35,863 bases of DNA from Collinsella aerofaciens (GTDB lineage: Bacteria > Actinomycetota > Coriobacteriia > Coriobacteriales > Coriobacteriaceae). Of this stretch, positions 23,400-33,321 are shown in pieces. The notes under the pieces are model-generated. The model had not been told where the DNA came from and ran no database searches. It worked only from the letters and a program-made list of their open reading frames with translations. The DNA lies in NCBI GenBank assembly GCA_030841765.1, contig JAUUSS010000011.1:1-35863 (forward strand), written 5' to 3'. Each line of letters opens with the position of its first letter. The stretch's first letter is position 1. Made by a program: the position numbers and the translations under genes.

Positions 23400-24782
23400 A
23401 TGGCTGACACCGTATCTAAGCACATTGACATGACCACCGGCTCGCTGTGGCGCAATATTCCCCTATTCGCCTTCCCCGTGGCCGCCACGAGCATCTTGGA
23501 GCAGCTGTCGAACCTCATCGCCACGGTCATCATCGGTAACTTCTCGGGCGACCAGGGAACCCTCGCCATGGCGGCGGTCGGCTCCAATGTTCCGCTTACC
23601 AGTCTTATGCTCAACCTGTTTATTGGCATGTCGCTTGGCTCCAACGTGGTCATCGCCAACGCTATCGGCCGCAACGATCAGAACATGGTCAAACGCGCCG
23701 TCCATACCTCAATTTTAATGGCGCTCGTGGGCTTTGTCGTCATCGCGCTGGGCGAGATCTTTGCCGAGCCCATGCTCGCCGCGCTCAATGTTCCCGCCGA
23801 AACCATGCCGCTCGCTTCGCTCTACCTGCGCATCTTTTTGCTCAGCCTGCCCTCGATCTTGCTCTACAACTTTGAGGCCGCGATTTTCCGCTCCGTCGGC
23901 ATCACCCGCATGCCGCTGCAGGCGCTTGCTGTGTCCACCGTCCTCAACATTGGCCTGGACCTCATCTTTGTCCCCGTACTCCACTGGGGCGTCGCTGGTG
24001 TCGCCATCGCCACCGCCATCGCCTACACCGTCAGCGCCGCTACGCTCTTTATCCGCCTGCTCAAGACTGATTCCGTCGTCCGCATCACCCCGCGCGACCT
24101 GGCTATCGACCCCGTCGCCCTCAAGCGCATCGTCAAGATTGGCCTGCCCGCCGGCATCCAAAGCGCTGTCTTTGCCGTCGCCAACATCATCATCCAGTCT
24201 GCCATCAACAGCCTGGGCACCGAGGTCATGGCGGCATCGAGCGCCGCCATGAGCCTGGAGTACGTGTGTTACAACCTGCTCAACAGCTTTAGCCAGGCTT
24301 GCACCACCTTTGTGGGACAAAACCACGGTGCCCGCAAGATCGACCGCTGCACCAAGACGCTCAAGGTCTGCCTGGTCGAAGGCGGTATCGTTGCACTCAC
24401 CACGATTATCGTTATTGTCGGCCTGGGGCGCGAGATCTTGTCGCTGTTCAACAGCGATCCCAACATCGTCTCGATTGGCTATATCCGCGTGTGCTCGATC
24501 TTCCCGGCGTACGCCTTTAGCATGTTCTACGAAAACATGTCAGGCTACCTGCGCGGCTTTGGTATCTCGCTCACGCCCGCCCTCATCACCATGATCTGCG
24601 TCTGCGGCATCCGCTTCTATTGGGTGTTCTGCGTGTTCCCGCACTTCCGCACCTTTGCGAACATTATGATGGTCTACCCCATCAGCCTGGGCACCACGGC
24701 GTTCTTTATGGTCGTGGCGGTACTACTTTGCCACCCGGCACGCACCTATCGCGCCACCCAAGCCAAAGCGACAGCCCGCTAA
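23400..24782 (+). CDS. MATE-family efflux transporter
   Basis: The 460 residues contain about twelve TM segments and the two-fold MATE pattern: SLWRNIPLFAFPVAATSILE, GNFSGDQGTLAMAAVGSN in the first half, and IVKIGLPAGIQSAVFAVANI, FVGQNHGARKIDRC in the second. The family exports cations or drugs in exchange for Na+ or H+. The substrate is not predictable. AGATTGAGAG lies upstream of ATG 23400. It converges with the LysR gene at 24810. Confidence 0.9.
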   Translation: MADTVSKHIDMTTGSLWRNIPLFAFPVAATSILEQLSNLIATVIIGNFSGDQGTLAMAAVGSNVPLTSLMLNLFIGMSLGSNVVIANAIGRNDQNMVKRAVHTSILMALVGFVVIALGEIFAEPMLAALNVPAETMPLASLYLRIFLLSLPSILLYNFEAAIFRSVGITRMPLQALAVSTVLNIGLDLIFVPVLHWGVAGVAIATAIAYTVSAATLFIRLLKTDSVVRITPRDLAIDPVALKRIVKIGLPAGIQSAVFAVANIIIQSAINSLGTEVMAASSAAMSLEYVCYNLLNSFSQACTTFVGQNHGARKIDRCTKTLKVCLVEGGIVALTTIIVIVGLGREILSLFNSDPNIVSIGYIRVCSIFPAYAFSMFYENMSGYLRGFGISLTPALITMICVCGIRFYWVFCVFPHFRTFANIMMVYPISLGTTAFFMVVAVLLCHPARTYRATQAKATAR

Positions 24783-24809
24783 ACACCGCACTCAACACCA
24801 CGCCAGTCA

Positions 24810-25676
24810 TTAATTGACAATATGCGAGCTCATATAGTCGATAAAACGCCTCGTGGCGATAGGCATGGTATCCCAGCTACGCCAAGCTGCCACCACGTCG
24901 CGCGAGGGAGCATGCACGATGGGACGTACACGAATATCGGCCCGCATGCCCTCAACGGTACGACGATACAGCATACTCACGCCTAGGCCCTCCTCCACCA
25001 TCGCCATAATGGTGTAGTCGTCGGTTACCTCACTCGTCACGTGTGGCGACAGCCCATGCGCCGCGAATGCATCGAGCACCAGGCTCTGTTCGCCCTCATC
25101 CAGCAGCACAAACGGCTCGGACGCCAGGTCGGCAAGTGTCACCTTTTCCTTTGCCGTCAGCGGATGCGCGGTCGGCAACAATGCCACCAACTCGTCGTGA
25201 TAGACCACGCGCTTCTCGAGCCCAGCGGTAAACCCGCGCGCCGTAAAGCAAAAGTCAACCACGCCATCGTGCACCCATTGAGCGTTGCGCGTGTAATCGC
25301 CCTGCTTGAGGGTAAAGCGTACGCCCGGGTGCAGCGCACCAAAGTCGCGGATCACACGCGGCAGCACGGTACGACTCACGTTGGTAAACGTCGCGATACG
25401 AATATCAGTCGAGGAGAGTCCCAGCAACTCCTGACGTTTGCCCTCAAGCTCGGCCTCAGCAGTTACGATCTGTCGCAGATACGGCAGATACTGCTTGCCA
25501 TCGCGCGTAAGCGACACACCCTGCTTACCGCGCTCGATAAGCGTGGTACCCAGCTCGCGCTCGAGCGCCTTGACGGCCTGGCTCACCGCACTTTGCGTAT
25601 AGCCCAGCTCGTCCGCCGCACGTTTCAGACTGCCGCAATCGACCACCATACATACAATCTGATACCGCGATGCCAT
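24810..25676 (-). CDS. LysR-family transcriptional regulator divergent from EamA gene
   Basis: The 288 residues open with a LysR HTH, YQIVCMVVDCGSLKRAADEL and GYTQSAVSQAVKALERELGT. The effector domain contains IRIATFTNVSRTVLPRVIRD and ELVALLPTAHPLTAKEKVTL. It is divergent from the EamA exporter (start codons 159 bases apart), the arrangement in which LysR proteins typically regulate the neighbour and themselves. The ligand is unknown; the exporter substrate is a candidate. Confidence 0.9.
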   Translation of the reverse strand: MASRYQIVCMVVDCGSLKRAADELGYTQSAVSQAVKALERELGTTLIERGKQGVSLTRDGKQYLPYLRQIVTAEAELEGKRQELLGLSSTDIRIATFTNVSRTVLPRVIRDFGALHPGVRFTLKQGDYTRNAQWVHDGVVDFCFTARGFTAGLEKRVVYHDELVALLPTAHPLTAKEKVTLADLASEPFVLLDEGEQSLVLDAFAAHGLSPHVTSEVTDDYTIMAMVEEGLGVSMLYRRTVEGMRADIRVRPIVHAPSRDVVAAWRSWDTMPIATRRFIDYMSSHIVN

Positions 25677-25834
25677 CGTGCCTCCCCATCGATGTTGCCG
25701 TAAAACGTTTTGCCAGGGCTTTTTCTGTCAACATTAGCATTTCTTAATCATACTGAAGATACATTCGCTTTACTACATCCACATCTGGGAGCAGAATCCT
25801 TTTTGCGAAACCGTTCTGTAACAAAAGGAGTCCC

Positions 25835-26737
25835 ATGGATCGCAAAAAAGCAATCGCGCTCTCATTTTCCGTTCCCGTCGCATGGGGCTTTTCGTATCCC
25901 CTTATGAAGATCGGCATGGACAGCATGAACGCCACGAGCATCGTCGCGCTGCGCTGCATCATCGCCTTTGCGGCTTGCCTGCTGCTCTTCCACAAGCACG
26001 CGTTGCGCATCAACCGTAACCTTATGGTCCGCGCCGCCATCATCGGCGCCATTATGGCAACCGAGCTCACCTGCATGTGCCTGGGCTCCAGCCTCACCTC
26101 CGCCTCCACCGCCGGCTTTTTGCAGAGCCTGACGGTCGTGATCGTGCCGTTTGCCAACGCCGCCATGCTGCGTCGCGCCCCCGAGCGCAAGGTGCTCATC
26201 GGCACGGCCATCGTCACCTGCGGCATGCTGCTGCTCTCGGGCGCCGACTTTACCAGTCTGAATCCCGGCGCGCTCATCATGCTGCTCTCCGCCTTTATCT
26301 ACGCTGGACACATCATTGTCGCCAAGCGGTTTGTCGAAGAAGTCGATCCGCTTGCTCTGGGCGTTTGGCAGCTGGGCTTTGGCGGCTTGTTCTCGGGCAT
26401 CGCCGCATTCACCTTTGGCGGCTTCACGCTTCCCAGTACGCCCAGCGAGATCGTGGTCGTCGTTGCCCTCGCACTCATCTGCTCTGCCTACGGCTTTATC
26501 ACCCAGACGCTCGTGCAGCCCCACGTGCCCGCCGAGACTACCGGCTTCGCCTTCTCGCTCGAGCCGGTCTGCTCCGCCGTCTTCTCGTTCTTCCTGGTCG
26601 GCGAGGTCCTGAGTCCCATCGCCTTCTTTGGCGCCGCCCTCATCCTCACCGGCGTCATGGTGGCAACCGTCGAGCTTCCGCGCCTTCGTGCACATGGACA
26701 GGCCCGCATGGCAGGAGCGCCCGAGCACGTCTCGTAG
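25835..26737 (+). CDS. EamA/DMT-family membrane exporter
   Basis: The 300 residues contain about ten TM helices in two EamA halves. Motifs include ALSFSVPVAWGFSYPLMKIG with ALRCIIAFAACLLLFH in the first, and LGVWQLGFGGLFSGIAAFTF and AFSLEPVCSAVFSFFLVGEV with GAALILTGVMVAT in the second. EPVCSAVFSFFLVGE is the usual EamA signature. It would export a small metabolite. AAAGGAG precedes ATG 25835. Regulation by the divergent LysR protein is likely. Confidence 0.9.
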   Translation: MDRKKAIALSFSVPVAWGFSYPLMKIGMDSMNATSIVALRCIIAFAACLLLFHKHALRINRNLMVRAAIIGAIMATELTCMCLGSSLTSASTAGFLQSLTVVIVPFANAAMLRRAPERKVLIGTAIVTCGMLLLSGADFTSLNPGALIMLLSAFIYAGHIIVAKRFVEEVDPLALGVWQLGFGGLFSGIAAFTFGGFTLPSTPSEIVVVVALALICSAYGFITQTLVQPHVPAETTGFAFSLEPVCSAVFSFFLVGEVLSPIAFFGAALILTGVMVATVELPRLRAHGQARMAGAPEHVS

Positions 26738-26824
26738 ACCCCACTCCTTATGCAGCCGCGGCATAAAGATCTCCAGACGCCTTTACAATAGATGTCAACA
26801 GAGCATCTGCCATAAAGGAGCCCC

Positions 26825-27550
26825 ATGGACACCGCAACCCGCGACCGCAACATAGCAACTTGGTTGAGCGATGCGCCGCGGCCGGTACGTGAAACTACGA
26901 ACCGGCTGCTCGAGCGCATCGCCCTTTTGCGTGCCAAGCAAACCATCTACCCGGCACAAGACGACATCCTCAATGCCCTCGCCTACACGCCGGCCGACCA
27001 GGTCAAAGTTGTCATCTTGGGTCAAGACCCTTATCACGGACCCAACCAGGCCATGGGGTTGTCGTTCTCGGTCCCCGCGACGCAAACCAAGTTGCCGCCG
27101 AGTCTGCGCAACATCTATAAGGAACTCAAAGCCGATCTGGGCTGCCCCATTCCCGCCACGGGAGACCTAACCCCCTGGGCACAACAGGGCGTCCTGCTCC
27201 TCAACACTACGCTCACCGTGCGCGAGCATGCCGCGAACTCGCACGCCAAACTGGGCTGGAGCACGCTCACCGACTACATTATCGAACGCTGCTGTCAGCT
27301 GCCCCAACCGGTCGTCTTTTTGGCATGGGGCCGCTTTGCCCAGCAGATGGTCGATGGTAAGCTCGCCGCGACCGGCGCGGGCAAGGCAACCGGCAAGTTC
27401 TGCCTGGCATCCACGCACCCCTCGCCGCTTTCGGCCAACCGTGCCACGGCAGAACTCCCCGCCTTTATGGGGTCGCGCCCCTTCTCTGCTGCCAATCGGC
27501 TACTCGAACAGCACGGCTCGACCCCCGTCAACTGGGCTTGCCTCGGCTAA
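26825..27550 (+). CDS. ung: Uracil-DNA glycosylase (family 1)
   Basis: The 241 residues contain the catalytic water-activating motif GQDPYHGPNQAMGLSFSV (about 66-83) and the DNA-intercalation motif HPSPLSANR (from about 198). LLLNTTLTVREHAANSH is the middle block. The enzyme removes uracil from DNA in base excision repair. Length is normal for the family. AAAGGAG lies before ATG 26825. A terminator follows at 27567. Confidence 0.96.
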   Translation: MDTATRDRNIATWLSDAPRPVRETTNRLLERIALLRAKQTIYPAQDDILNALAYTPADQVKVVILGQDPYHGPNQAMGLSFSVPATQTKLPPSLRNIYKELKADLGCPIPATGDLTPWAQQGVLLLNTTLTVREHAANSHAKLGWSTLTDYIIERCCQLPQPVVFLAWGRFAQQMVDGKLAATGAGKATGKFCLASTHPSPLSANRATAELPAFMGSRPFSAANRLLEQHGSTPVNWACLG

Positions 27551-27566
27551 AAATCGATACATCAAA

Positions 27567-27600
27567 AACGCGCCCGACGGCTTTCCATCGGGCGCGTTTC
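27567..27600. terminator. Bidirectional terminator between ung and SDR gene
   Basis: A 12-bp stem (AAACGCGCCCGA with TCGGGCGCGTTT) surrounds a 10-base loop. The stem ends in T on the plus strand and in T after complementing on the minus strand, so it can stop both convergent genes. It abuts the SDR stop codon. Confidence 0.8.
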
Positions 27601-28281
27601 CTATTCGGGCCAAATAAATTGCGTGCGGCCGGCCTCGCCGCCATCGATCAACAGGCTCTGCCCGGTCATAAACCGGTTGGTCATGCCCACAAAGTAGATC
27701 CACTCGGCGATCTCTTGGGTGGTGGCCCAGCGTTTAAGCGGCGTGAGCTCCATAATCTGGTTCCACAGGTGTTCGTCTTCCATCACGCAACGGTTGAGCG
27801 GCGTTATAACGCCGCCCGGGTCCACACTGTTGGCGATGGCCTGCGGTGCCAGGCGGTTTGCAAGGTTCTTGGTGTAGGCGATAACACCGCCCTTGCTGGC
27901 GGCATAGGCGGGAAACTCCGATCCCGTATGTCCGCTCGCCGACCCCACATTGACCACGGATTTGATAGCCGGCGCAGGCTTGGCGGCGAGCCCCTCCCCC
28001 ACAAAGGCGTAGCGCTCGGTCACGTTGATGGTGCCACACAGGTTGGCGGCGATGTCGTCGGCCGAATCCTGCGTACCGGCAACGTTCACGATTACCTGGG
28101 GTTCAAGGTCGTCCGGAAACGCGTCCGGCTTGCGGACATCAACGATCAGATGGCGGTAGCGCTCGTGTTCGATCGCCGCCGGCAGCAGATCAAAGCCCAC
28201 GACCTCGTGGCCCTCGTCCAAAAAGCGCTGCACGCACGCGGCTCCGATACCGCCCGAAGCGCCCGTGATCAAAACCCGCAT
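27601..28281 (-). CDS. Short-chain dehydrogenase/reductase
   Basis: The 226 residues have the Rossmann TGASGGIG loop (residues 6-13), the NVAG structural motif (VIVNVAGTQD), catalytic Ser in VVNVGSASGH and YAASK with catalytic Tyr and Lys. NSVDPGGVITPL and QSLLIDGGEA complete the family pattern. An NAD(P)-dependent alcohol or oxo-group oxidoreductase is expected; the substrate is unknown. AAGGAG precedes the ATG at 28281, nine bases after the VUT-type transporter gene, so the two form an operon. Confidence 0.9.
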   Translation of the reverse strand: MRVLITGASGGIGAACVQRFLDEGHEVVGFDLLPAAIEHERYRHLIVDVRKPDAFPDDLEPQVIVNVAGTQDSADDIAANLCGTINVTERYAFVGEGLAAKPAPAIKSVVNVGSASGHTGSEFPAYAASKGGVIAYTKNLANRLAPQAIANSVDPGGVITPLNRCVMEDEHLWNQIMELTPLKRWATTQEIAEWIYFVGMTNRFMTGQSLLIDGGEAGRTQFIWPE

Positions 28282-28290
28282 ACTTGCTCC

Positions 28291-29013
28291 TTAGGCGGTT
28301 GCGTGGCGCTCGAGGTACTCGGCGCCCACGTTCTCGCGCTCCCAGCCGCGCACGACCTTGTAGCCCACGGGGCTCAGGAAGACCTCGCACAGCAGCTCGG
28401 CGACGGCACCCGTCAACGAGCACATAAGGACCTGTACCCAGGTCCAACCAAAGAACGTGTGGCTTACCACAATGGCAAAGACCAGGTTGTCGATAAACTG
28501 GCCAACGCCCGTGGACACATAGGAGCGGAAGGCAAAGCTCGCAAAGTTATTCTTTTTGAGCATACGGCCGAGCGACTGGTTGAGCGTGGAGTTAACCACG
28601 GCAGAAACGAGCATTGCCAGCGAAGAGCCCAGCACCACGTACCAGGTGCCGCCGATGGTGGCGTTAAGGGCATTGTTGACCTCGATCATGCCCGTATCGT
28701 AGTACGCGCCCCACATGCCGGGCGTGAGCGAGCACGCCCAAAAGCACAGGCTCACGGCAAGGTTGACCGCCAGTGCGAGGATAGAGATTTTGATGGATGC
28801 CTTGGCGCCAAAGCGCTTGCAGATCATGTCCTGGCACAAAAACGAAACCCAGCTCACCACAAAGCCGCAATCGAGTGCCAGATACGGCAGGCTGATGAGC
28901 TCTTTGTTGGCCAGCAGGTTCATCATGATGACGCTCACGAAAAACAGCGAAACCGTTGCCGCGGGAATGCTCCGCAACAGGACCTTGTAGTCCTCCATGA
29001 CCTTCTTGATCAT
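28291..29013 (-). CDS. VUT-family (queuosine-precursor-type) transporter
   Basis: The 240 residues contain about six TM helices and VUT_1 family signatures: FFVSVIMMNLLANKELISLP, SFLCQDMICKRFGAKASIKI and GQFIDNLVFAIVVSHTFFGW. Members of the family import preQ0/preQ1 or related queuosine precursors. Whether that holds here depends on the leader: a possible preQ1-like pseudoknot lies directly upstream. AAGGAG precedes ATG 29013. Confidence 0.85.
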   Translation of the reverse strand: MIKKVMEDYKVLLRSIPAATVSLFFVSVIMMNLLANKELISLPYLALDCGFVVSWVSFLCQDMICKRFGAKASIKISILALAVNLAVSLCFWACSLTPGMWGAYYDTGMIEVNNALNATIGGTWYVVLGSSLAMLVSAVVNSTLNQSLGRMLKKNNFASFAFRSYVSTGVGQFIDNLVFAIVVSHTFFGWTWVQVLMCSLTGAVAELLCEVFLSPVGYKVVRGWERENVGAEYLERHATA

Positions 29014-29069
29014 AATGTACTCCTTTGGTTTTAGGTTTTACGAGCAGGATATCGGACCCGAACTGCTCG
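29014..29069 (-). promoter_or_regulatory. Possible preQ1-like pseudoknot leader of the VUT gene
   Basis: In minus-strand RNA a 7-bp stem (CGAGCAG with CTGCTCG) encloses a 15-base loop starting TTCGGGT. It is followed by TAAAACCTAAAACC and then the AAGGAG ribosome site. GGGT of the loop can pair with ACCT in the A-rich tail, giving an H-type pseudoknot next to the Shine-Dalgarno. PreQ1-I riboswitches have this architecture, and the gene family fits. The loop is longer than usual and the consensus is not exact. Confidence 0.35.
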
Positions 29070-29169
29070 GACGCCCCGGTCTTGAGACGACGGTGGGTAT
29101 GATAGCCGCTCACACGGCATCAGGCAAGCAAGCGGCGCGGCAGCCCCACAGGGCCACCGCGCCGATGCG

Positions 29170-30783
<1,614 letters not shown>

Positions 30784-30909
30784 GCGGATCCTTTCTTGCA
30801 TTGAGTGCATTACGTCGATGTAACCGCACTATTGTAGCCGCGAAATCCCGCCATAGGGCACCTATCAGGACAAATTCATCAGTTGGGGCCTAGGGTAGCA
30901 GTCGATGGC

Positions 30910-31156
30910 GGCACTCCGCAGCAGTTTGTCTCGATCTGTAACATCTAGACGGTTTTTGAACCTCTACCTGTTACAGATTAAGACAAACAGGGGGCGTCCC
31001 AGAAAGATCTCGATCTGTAACATCTAGCAGCCAAAAACTTCTCCAGTTGTTACAGATTGAGACAACCAAATGGGGTCCGCCAGCAAAATCTCAATCTGTA
31101 ACAGGTAGCCGTCCAAACCGGTTCCAGATGTTACAGATTGAGATGAATGAACGAGC
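30910..31156. repeat. Three tandem ~82-bp repeats, each containing a long inverted repeat
   Basis: Units start near 30910, 30993 and 31074, each opening with GG plus a variable pyrimidine-rich stretch. Within each unit a 15- to 20-base arm (ATCTGTAACA core) pairs with its complement: 30924-30943 with 30969-30988 (two mismatches), 31008-31022 with 31048-31062 (one), 31088-31103 with 31129-31144 (perfect). The loops differ but several contain TCTAG, GGTAG or similar next to the core. Six copies of AATCTGTAACA-like half-sites result, three in each direction. Between prfC and the GntR operon there is no gene. Confidence 0.75.
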
Positions 31157-31176
31157 GGACAATCCCTATTTACCTC

Positions 31177-31227
31177 TTGCATAACTGTGCATAGTGTATA
31201 TATACTATGCTTACCGGTTATATACAC
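31177..31227 (+). promoter_or_regulatory. Promoter and YtrA-type operator of the GntR-ABC operon
   Basis: TTGCAT (31177) and TATACT (31201) are 18 bases apart, a plausible sigma-70 pair. GTGTATATA (31194-31202) and TATATACAC (31219-31227) form a perfect inverted repeat overlapping the -10 and start region, the kind of site YtrA-type GntR repressors bind. GCATAGT/ACTATGC forms a second dyad at 31189-31210. Autorepression of the operon is likely. Confidence 0.6.
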
Positions 31228-31254
31228 GTGTAGCCCATCAGCTAAGGAGCCGCT

Positions 31255-31635
31255 GTGGACATTATCCTATCCAATTCGAGCGACAAGCCCATCTACGAGC
31301 AAATAGCCTCGCAAGTCAAAGCTCAGATTCTATCGGGCACGCTCGCTGCGGGAGCCAAACTCCCCAGCATCCGTGCACTCGCGAGCGATCTTGGCGTGAG
31401 CGTCATCACCACCAAGCGCGCCTACGCCGACCTGGAGCAGCTCGGGTTTATCTGCACCGTGCAGGGCAAGGGCTGTTTTGTCGCCGACGGCAACCAAGAG
31501 CTCTTGCGTGAAAACCAGCTCTGCCATATCGAAGAGCTGCTCGCGAAAGCGGCAAGCCAAGCCGAGGCCCTGGGCGTCACGCGCGACAAGCTGCACGAGA
31601 TGCTCGACCTGGTAGCCCCCGAAACCATGCAGTAG
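31255..31635 (+). CDS. YtrA-type GntR transcriptional regulator
   Basis: The 126 residues contain a GntR winged HTH (1-75): KPIYEQIASQVKAQILSGTL, GAKLPSIRALASDLGVSVIT, TKRAYADLEQLGF and GKGCFVADG. The short helical C-terminus without an effector domain is typical of the YtrA subfamily, which pairs with ABC exporters and responds to cell-envelope stress or drugs. The GTG start has AAGGAG seven bases upstream. The ABC gene begins 23 bases after the stop. Confidence 0.92.
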   Translation: MDIILSNSSDKPIYEQIASQVKAQILSGTLAAGAKLPSIRALASDLGVSVITTKRAYADLEQLGFICTVQGKGCFVADGNQELLRENQLCHIEELLAKAASQAEALGVTRDKLHEMLDLVAPETMQ

Positions 31636-31658
31636 CCATCTGCAAGAAAGGCTATACC

Positions 31659-32540
31659 ATGCAAAACCTTTTAGAACTCAAAGGCATCTCACGCCATGTG
31701 AGTGACCGTTTTTCGCTGCGCGACGTCACGCTTGCCGTGGAGCCTGGCCAGATCGTCGGCTTTGTGGGTGCCAACGGTGCCGGCAAAACAACGACGATTC
31801 GAGCCGCGCTTGGGCTTATCAAACTCGATGCCGGCGAGGTACACCTGTTTGAGCAGCACTGTGGCGCCGACGCACCCGGTGAGGCGCAGCGCTGCCTGCG
31901 TTCCCACATCGGTCTTGTCCTGGACACGTGCCCCTTCCCCTCCACGCTCAAGGTGGGCCAGATCGAGTCGCTCGTAGGCCCAGCGTACCCCACGTGGGAC
32001 CGCGAAACGTTCGCCCGATTCATCAACCGATTTGGCCTCGATCCCAAGACAAAGGTCAAGGACCTCTCCCGCGGCATGGGCATGAAACTGCAGCTTGCCT
32101 GCGCACTCAGCCACAAGGCCAAGCTGCTCGTTTTGGACGAAGCCACCGCGGGCCTCGATCCCATGGCACGCGAGGAGCTGCTTGATGAGCTGCTCGCCTT
32201 TGTTTCCGACGGCCTGCACAGCGTGCTGCTCTCGAGCCACATTACGTCCGACCTCGATCGCGCTGCCGACCGCGTCATCTGCATCGATAACGGCTCGATT
32301 GTGTTTGACCTGCCGCGCGAGGACATTACCGACCGAGCCGGCATCGCCCACTGCACCCAAGCACAGGCCGCCGAGCTTATGGCTTGCGTCGAAGGTGCCC
32401 GCGCCGCCCGCCATGCCTACAGCGTGGACGTACTCGTACCCAACCGTCGCGAAACACTCGAGGCCTTCCCCGAGATTCCCTGCGATCGGGCAACCATTGA
32501 TGACTATCTGCGCCTCATGCTGAAAGGGGCTTCGAAATGA
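31659..32540 (+). CDS. ABC transporter ATP-binding protein
   Basis: The 293 residues show Walker A GANGAGKTT (37-45), the signature LSRGMGMKLQLACALS, Walker B LLVLDEATAGLDPMA and the H-loop LLSSHIT. The signature is LSRGM, not LSGGQ, as in other YtrB-like ATPases. It would power the membrane protein encoded next, whose ATG overlaps its stop (ATGA at 32537). The role is export or resistance to an unknown compound under control of the GntR repressor. Confidence 0.93.
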   Translation: MQNLLELKGISRHVSDRFSLRDVTLAVEPGQIVGFVGANGAGKTTTIRAALGLIKLDAGEVHLFEQHCGADAPGEAQRCLRSHIGLVLDTCPFPSTLKVGQIESLVGPAYPTWDRETFARFINRFGLDPKTKVKDLSRGMGMKLQLACALSHKAKLLVLDEATAGLDPMAREELLDELLAFVSDGLHSVLLSSHITSDLDRAADRVICIDNGSIVFDLPREDITDRAGIAHCTQAQAAELMACVEGARAARHAYSVDVLVPNRRETLEAFPEIPCDRATIDDYLRLMLKGASK

Positions 32541-33235
32541 AACGCGCCTTTATGTCCGAACTCGCCATCGTTCGCACGCTCATCCCGAGCATCGCGGGCG
32601 TCCTCCTGTTTATCTTCGTCGTGCTGACTCTTGCCAACGCGTCGGATGGCGATTCCGGCATGAGCGCTGGCGCCTGCGCGGTCAGTGCCATGTCGCCCAT
32701 CATGGTCATGAGATCGCTGGCCGGCTTCGACAATCAAAATGGCTGGGAGCGCTATCGGGCAACGCTGCCCTTCTCGCGCAAAGACATTATTTGTGCACGC
32801 TACCTGAGCGTTATTGTCTTCTCCGCCGTCATGGCATGTGCAGCTACGCTTTTGCGTATCGTCGCCATCCCGCTCTTCAACAGCGCGGGCATTCCTTCGA
32901 CGGGACAGACGGTCTTTGAAATCGCAATCGCCTCGGCAGCCTCGATGCTCATTTCCCTCATGATGGTGTTTTTGGCGCAGCCGCTGTTCTTTCGATTTGG
33001 ACACATGGAGGCGCTGCGCCTATCCGTCGGCCTGTTTGCCATGCTCGGGTGCCTTACCATGGCAACGTTGAGTTCCTCCAACCCCATCAGCAACTGGCTC
33101 ATGTCGATTGCCGGAGCGAATCCCGATCCCGCCGTCCTTGGCTGTCTGTGCGCAGGAATTGCCGTACTGGCCCTCGCGCTATGCGTAATCAGCTGCACCG
33201 TCAGCACCAAGGTTTATCGAGTACGCGATCTGTAG
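32537..33235 (+). CDS. ABC-2-type transporter membrane protein
   Basis: The 232 residues contain about six TM segments, starting with RTLIPSIAGVLLFIFVVLTL and ending with a long hydrophobic pair before VYRVRDL. A soluble stretch NQNGWERYRATLPFSRKDII between the second and third TM resembles the ABC-2 permease family with LPFSR..IV. It overlaps the ATPase gene by four bases and probably forms a homodimeric channel with it. Confidence 0.85.
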   Translation: MKRAFMSELAIVRTLIPSIAGVLLFIFVVLTLANASDGDSGMSAGACAVSAMSPIMVMRSLAGFDNQNGWERYRATLPFSRKDIICARYLSVIVFSAVMACAATLLRIVAIPLFNSAGIPSTGQTVFEIAIASAASMLISLMMVFLAQPLFFRFGHMEALRLSVGLFAMLGCLTMATLSSSNPISNWLMSIAGANPDPAVLGCLCAGIAVLALALCVISCTVSTKVYRVRDL

Positions 33236-33321
33236 CCACGCGAGTCTCAATCCACGAAGGACGCGATCGCCCCCCCCGCAAATCCGTGACAAATGGCATG
33301 TCCTCGGCGTGCGCCACCGCG

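Noticed and set aside
30910..31156. CRISPR array
   Set aside because: The units are internally palindromic with half-sites in alternating directions, differ along their length and have no unique spacers or cas genes nearby.
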